DNA of 64,000 bases from Clostridia bacterium (GTDB lineage Bacteria > Bacillota > Clostridia > Oscillospirales > CAG-272): contig JAFYLH010000016.1 of assembly GCA_017537175.1 (NCBI GenBank), positions 1-64,000 on the forward strand, written 5' to 3'. The position numbers and the translations under genes were made by a program. Below are positions 63,622 through 64,000 of this stretch, in pieces (within the stretch, counting starts at the first letter, position 1; each line of letters opens with the position of its first letter). The notes beneath the pieces were generated by a model. The model was not told the origin of the DNA and searched no databases. It saw nothing but the letters and a program-made list of their open reading frames with translations.

Positions 63622-64000
63622 TTAATAAATATTTTTCATTCTATATTCAATATACCGCGTATTTGGACTCAGCATCCTCAGGTAACCGTCAACATTTTCT
63701 GAGGAAAAATCGACGCTGTCACCAACAACTGTATATGTAGCTGATATATCGGGCAAATTTTGAAGCTTGCGTTTGGAGCCGCAGTCTCCGAGAAAGAGTA
63801 TATCATACTCAGCATCTGCATCGCGGTGGTCAAAATATCCTCTGCCTGCATAAAACAGCTCTCTTGTACCGTAGCACAGCTTCATTGAAGAAATGTATAC
63901 ATCGCTGTCTTCAAACCATACGGGATAATACATAGTTACGGACAAGCCGTTTAATTCAAGGATATCGTTATAGTCATAATAAACGATGTCGACATTTTCC
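63622..64000 (-). CDS. C-terminal part of a protein running off the window, possibly ComEC/Rec2-like
   Basis: The frame is open from the stop at 63622 to the right edge, giving 126 codons of the C-terminus of a longer protein. Residues such as ISSMKLCYGTRELFYAGRGYFD and ILFLGDCGSKRKL resemble the beta-lactamase-like metallohydrolase end of ComEC/Rec2 (pattern LRLxYGxxxFLFTGD). No membrane helix is visible in the part seen. The assignment is tentative; the rest lies outside the window. Confidence 0.4.
   Translation of the reverse strand, partial: ENVDIVYYDYNDILELNGLSVTMYYPVWFEDSDVYISSMKLCYGTRELFYAGRGYFDHRDADAEYDILFLGDCGSKRKLQNLPDISATYTVVGDSVDFSSENVDGYLRMLSPNTRYIEYRMKNIY

Overview
The window looks like chromosome from a spore-forming, low-to-moderate GC Firmicute of the class Clostridia, most plausibly the Oscillospirales/Ruminococcaceae group. 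It carries both PolC and DnaE replicative polymerases, an uninterrupted sporulation sigma-K gene, a YlmC/YmxH-type protein, a SAM-I riboswitch before metK, a PPi-type phosphofructokinase and Firmicute operon orders (rpsB-tsf-pyrH-frr-uppS-cdsA-dxr-rseP-ispG-polC; nusB-xseA-xseB-ispA-tlyA-nadK-argR-recN). Sigma-A-like promoters with a 17-bp spacer and rho-independent hairpins mark most transcription units. The group assignment is inference; no 16S gene is present.

Layout. 1-1240: an IS3-family element cut by the window edge. 1241-1474: tRNA-Thr(GGU) with its promoter and two downstream hairpins. 1505-12360: the pyrH-to-polC operon on the minus strand (nucleotide, isoprenoid, phospholipid and envelope genes ending in polC). 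12361-12933: an unusually long tsf-pyrH interval holding terminator-like repeats and an array of about ten short hairpins punctuated by CGATAT. 12938-14770: rpsB-tsf. 14808-18002: ylmC, a membrane-anchored NodB-like deacetylase and an aldo/keto reductase. 18004-22312: metK-recD2-comFC behind a SAM-I riboswitch. 22316-26464: pfp, nitroreductase, serC, serA. 26497-32267: cca, sigK, a Ppx/GppA protein, an RNA methyltransferase, a condensation-fold acyltransferase and a zinc-ribbon membrane protein. 32270-36346: a cysteine-rich protein with a sigma-K-like promoter, then dacF-pgi-small P-loop protein. 36358-39237: a DUF4430 lipoprotein and a class A PBP. 39329-53533: a 14-gene operon from nusB to dnaE. 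53650-54095: a small membrane protein. 54071-63616: an 8-gene operon of two M16-type peptidase-like proteins, lgt, folD, asnB, a D-aspartate-ligase-like ATP-grasp protein, an aspartate/glutamate racemase and murE. The last gene, on the minus strand, runs off the right edge.

Functional themes. Most genes are housekeeping: replication (polC, dnaE), repair (recN, recD2, xseAB), translation (rpsB, tsf, frr, tyrS, cca, metK), isoprenoids (dxr, ispG, ispA, uppS) and cell wall (uppS, murB, murE, dacF, PBP1). The murE-racemase-ligase-asnB block reads as a possible D-Asp/D-Asn peptidoglycan cross-bridge cassette, and MurE carries DNPG instead of the mDAP-type DNPR motif. Other unusual points: the CGATAT-punctuated hairpin array, an rseP gene that seems to start at ATT, a RapZ reduced to its C-terminal domain with no neighbouring yvcK, and a 24-cysteine protein with a mother-cell-type promoter.
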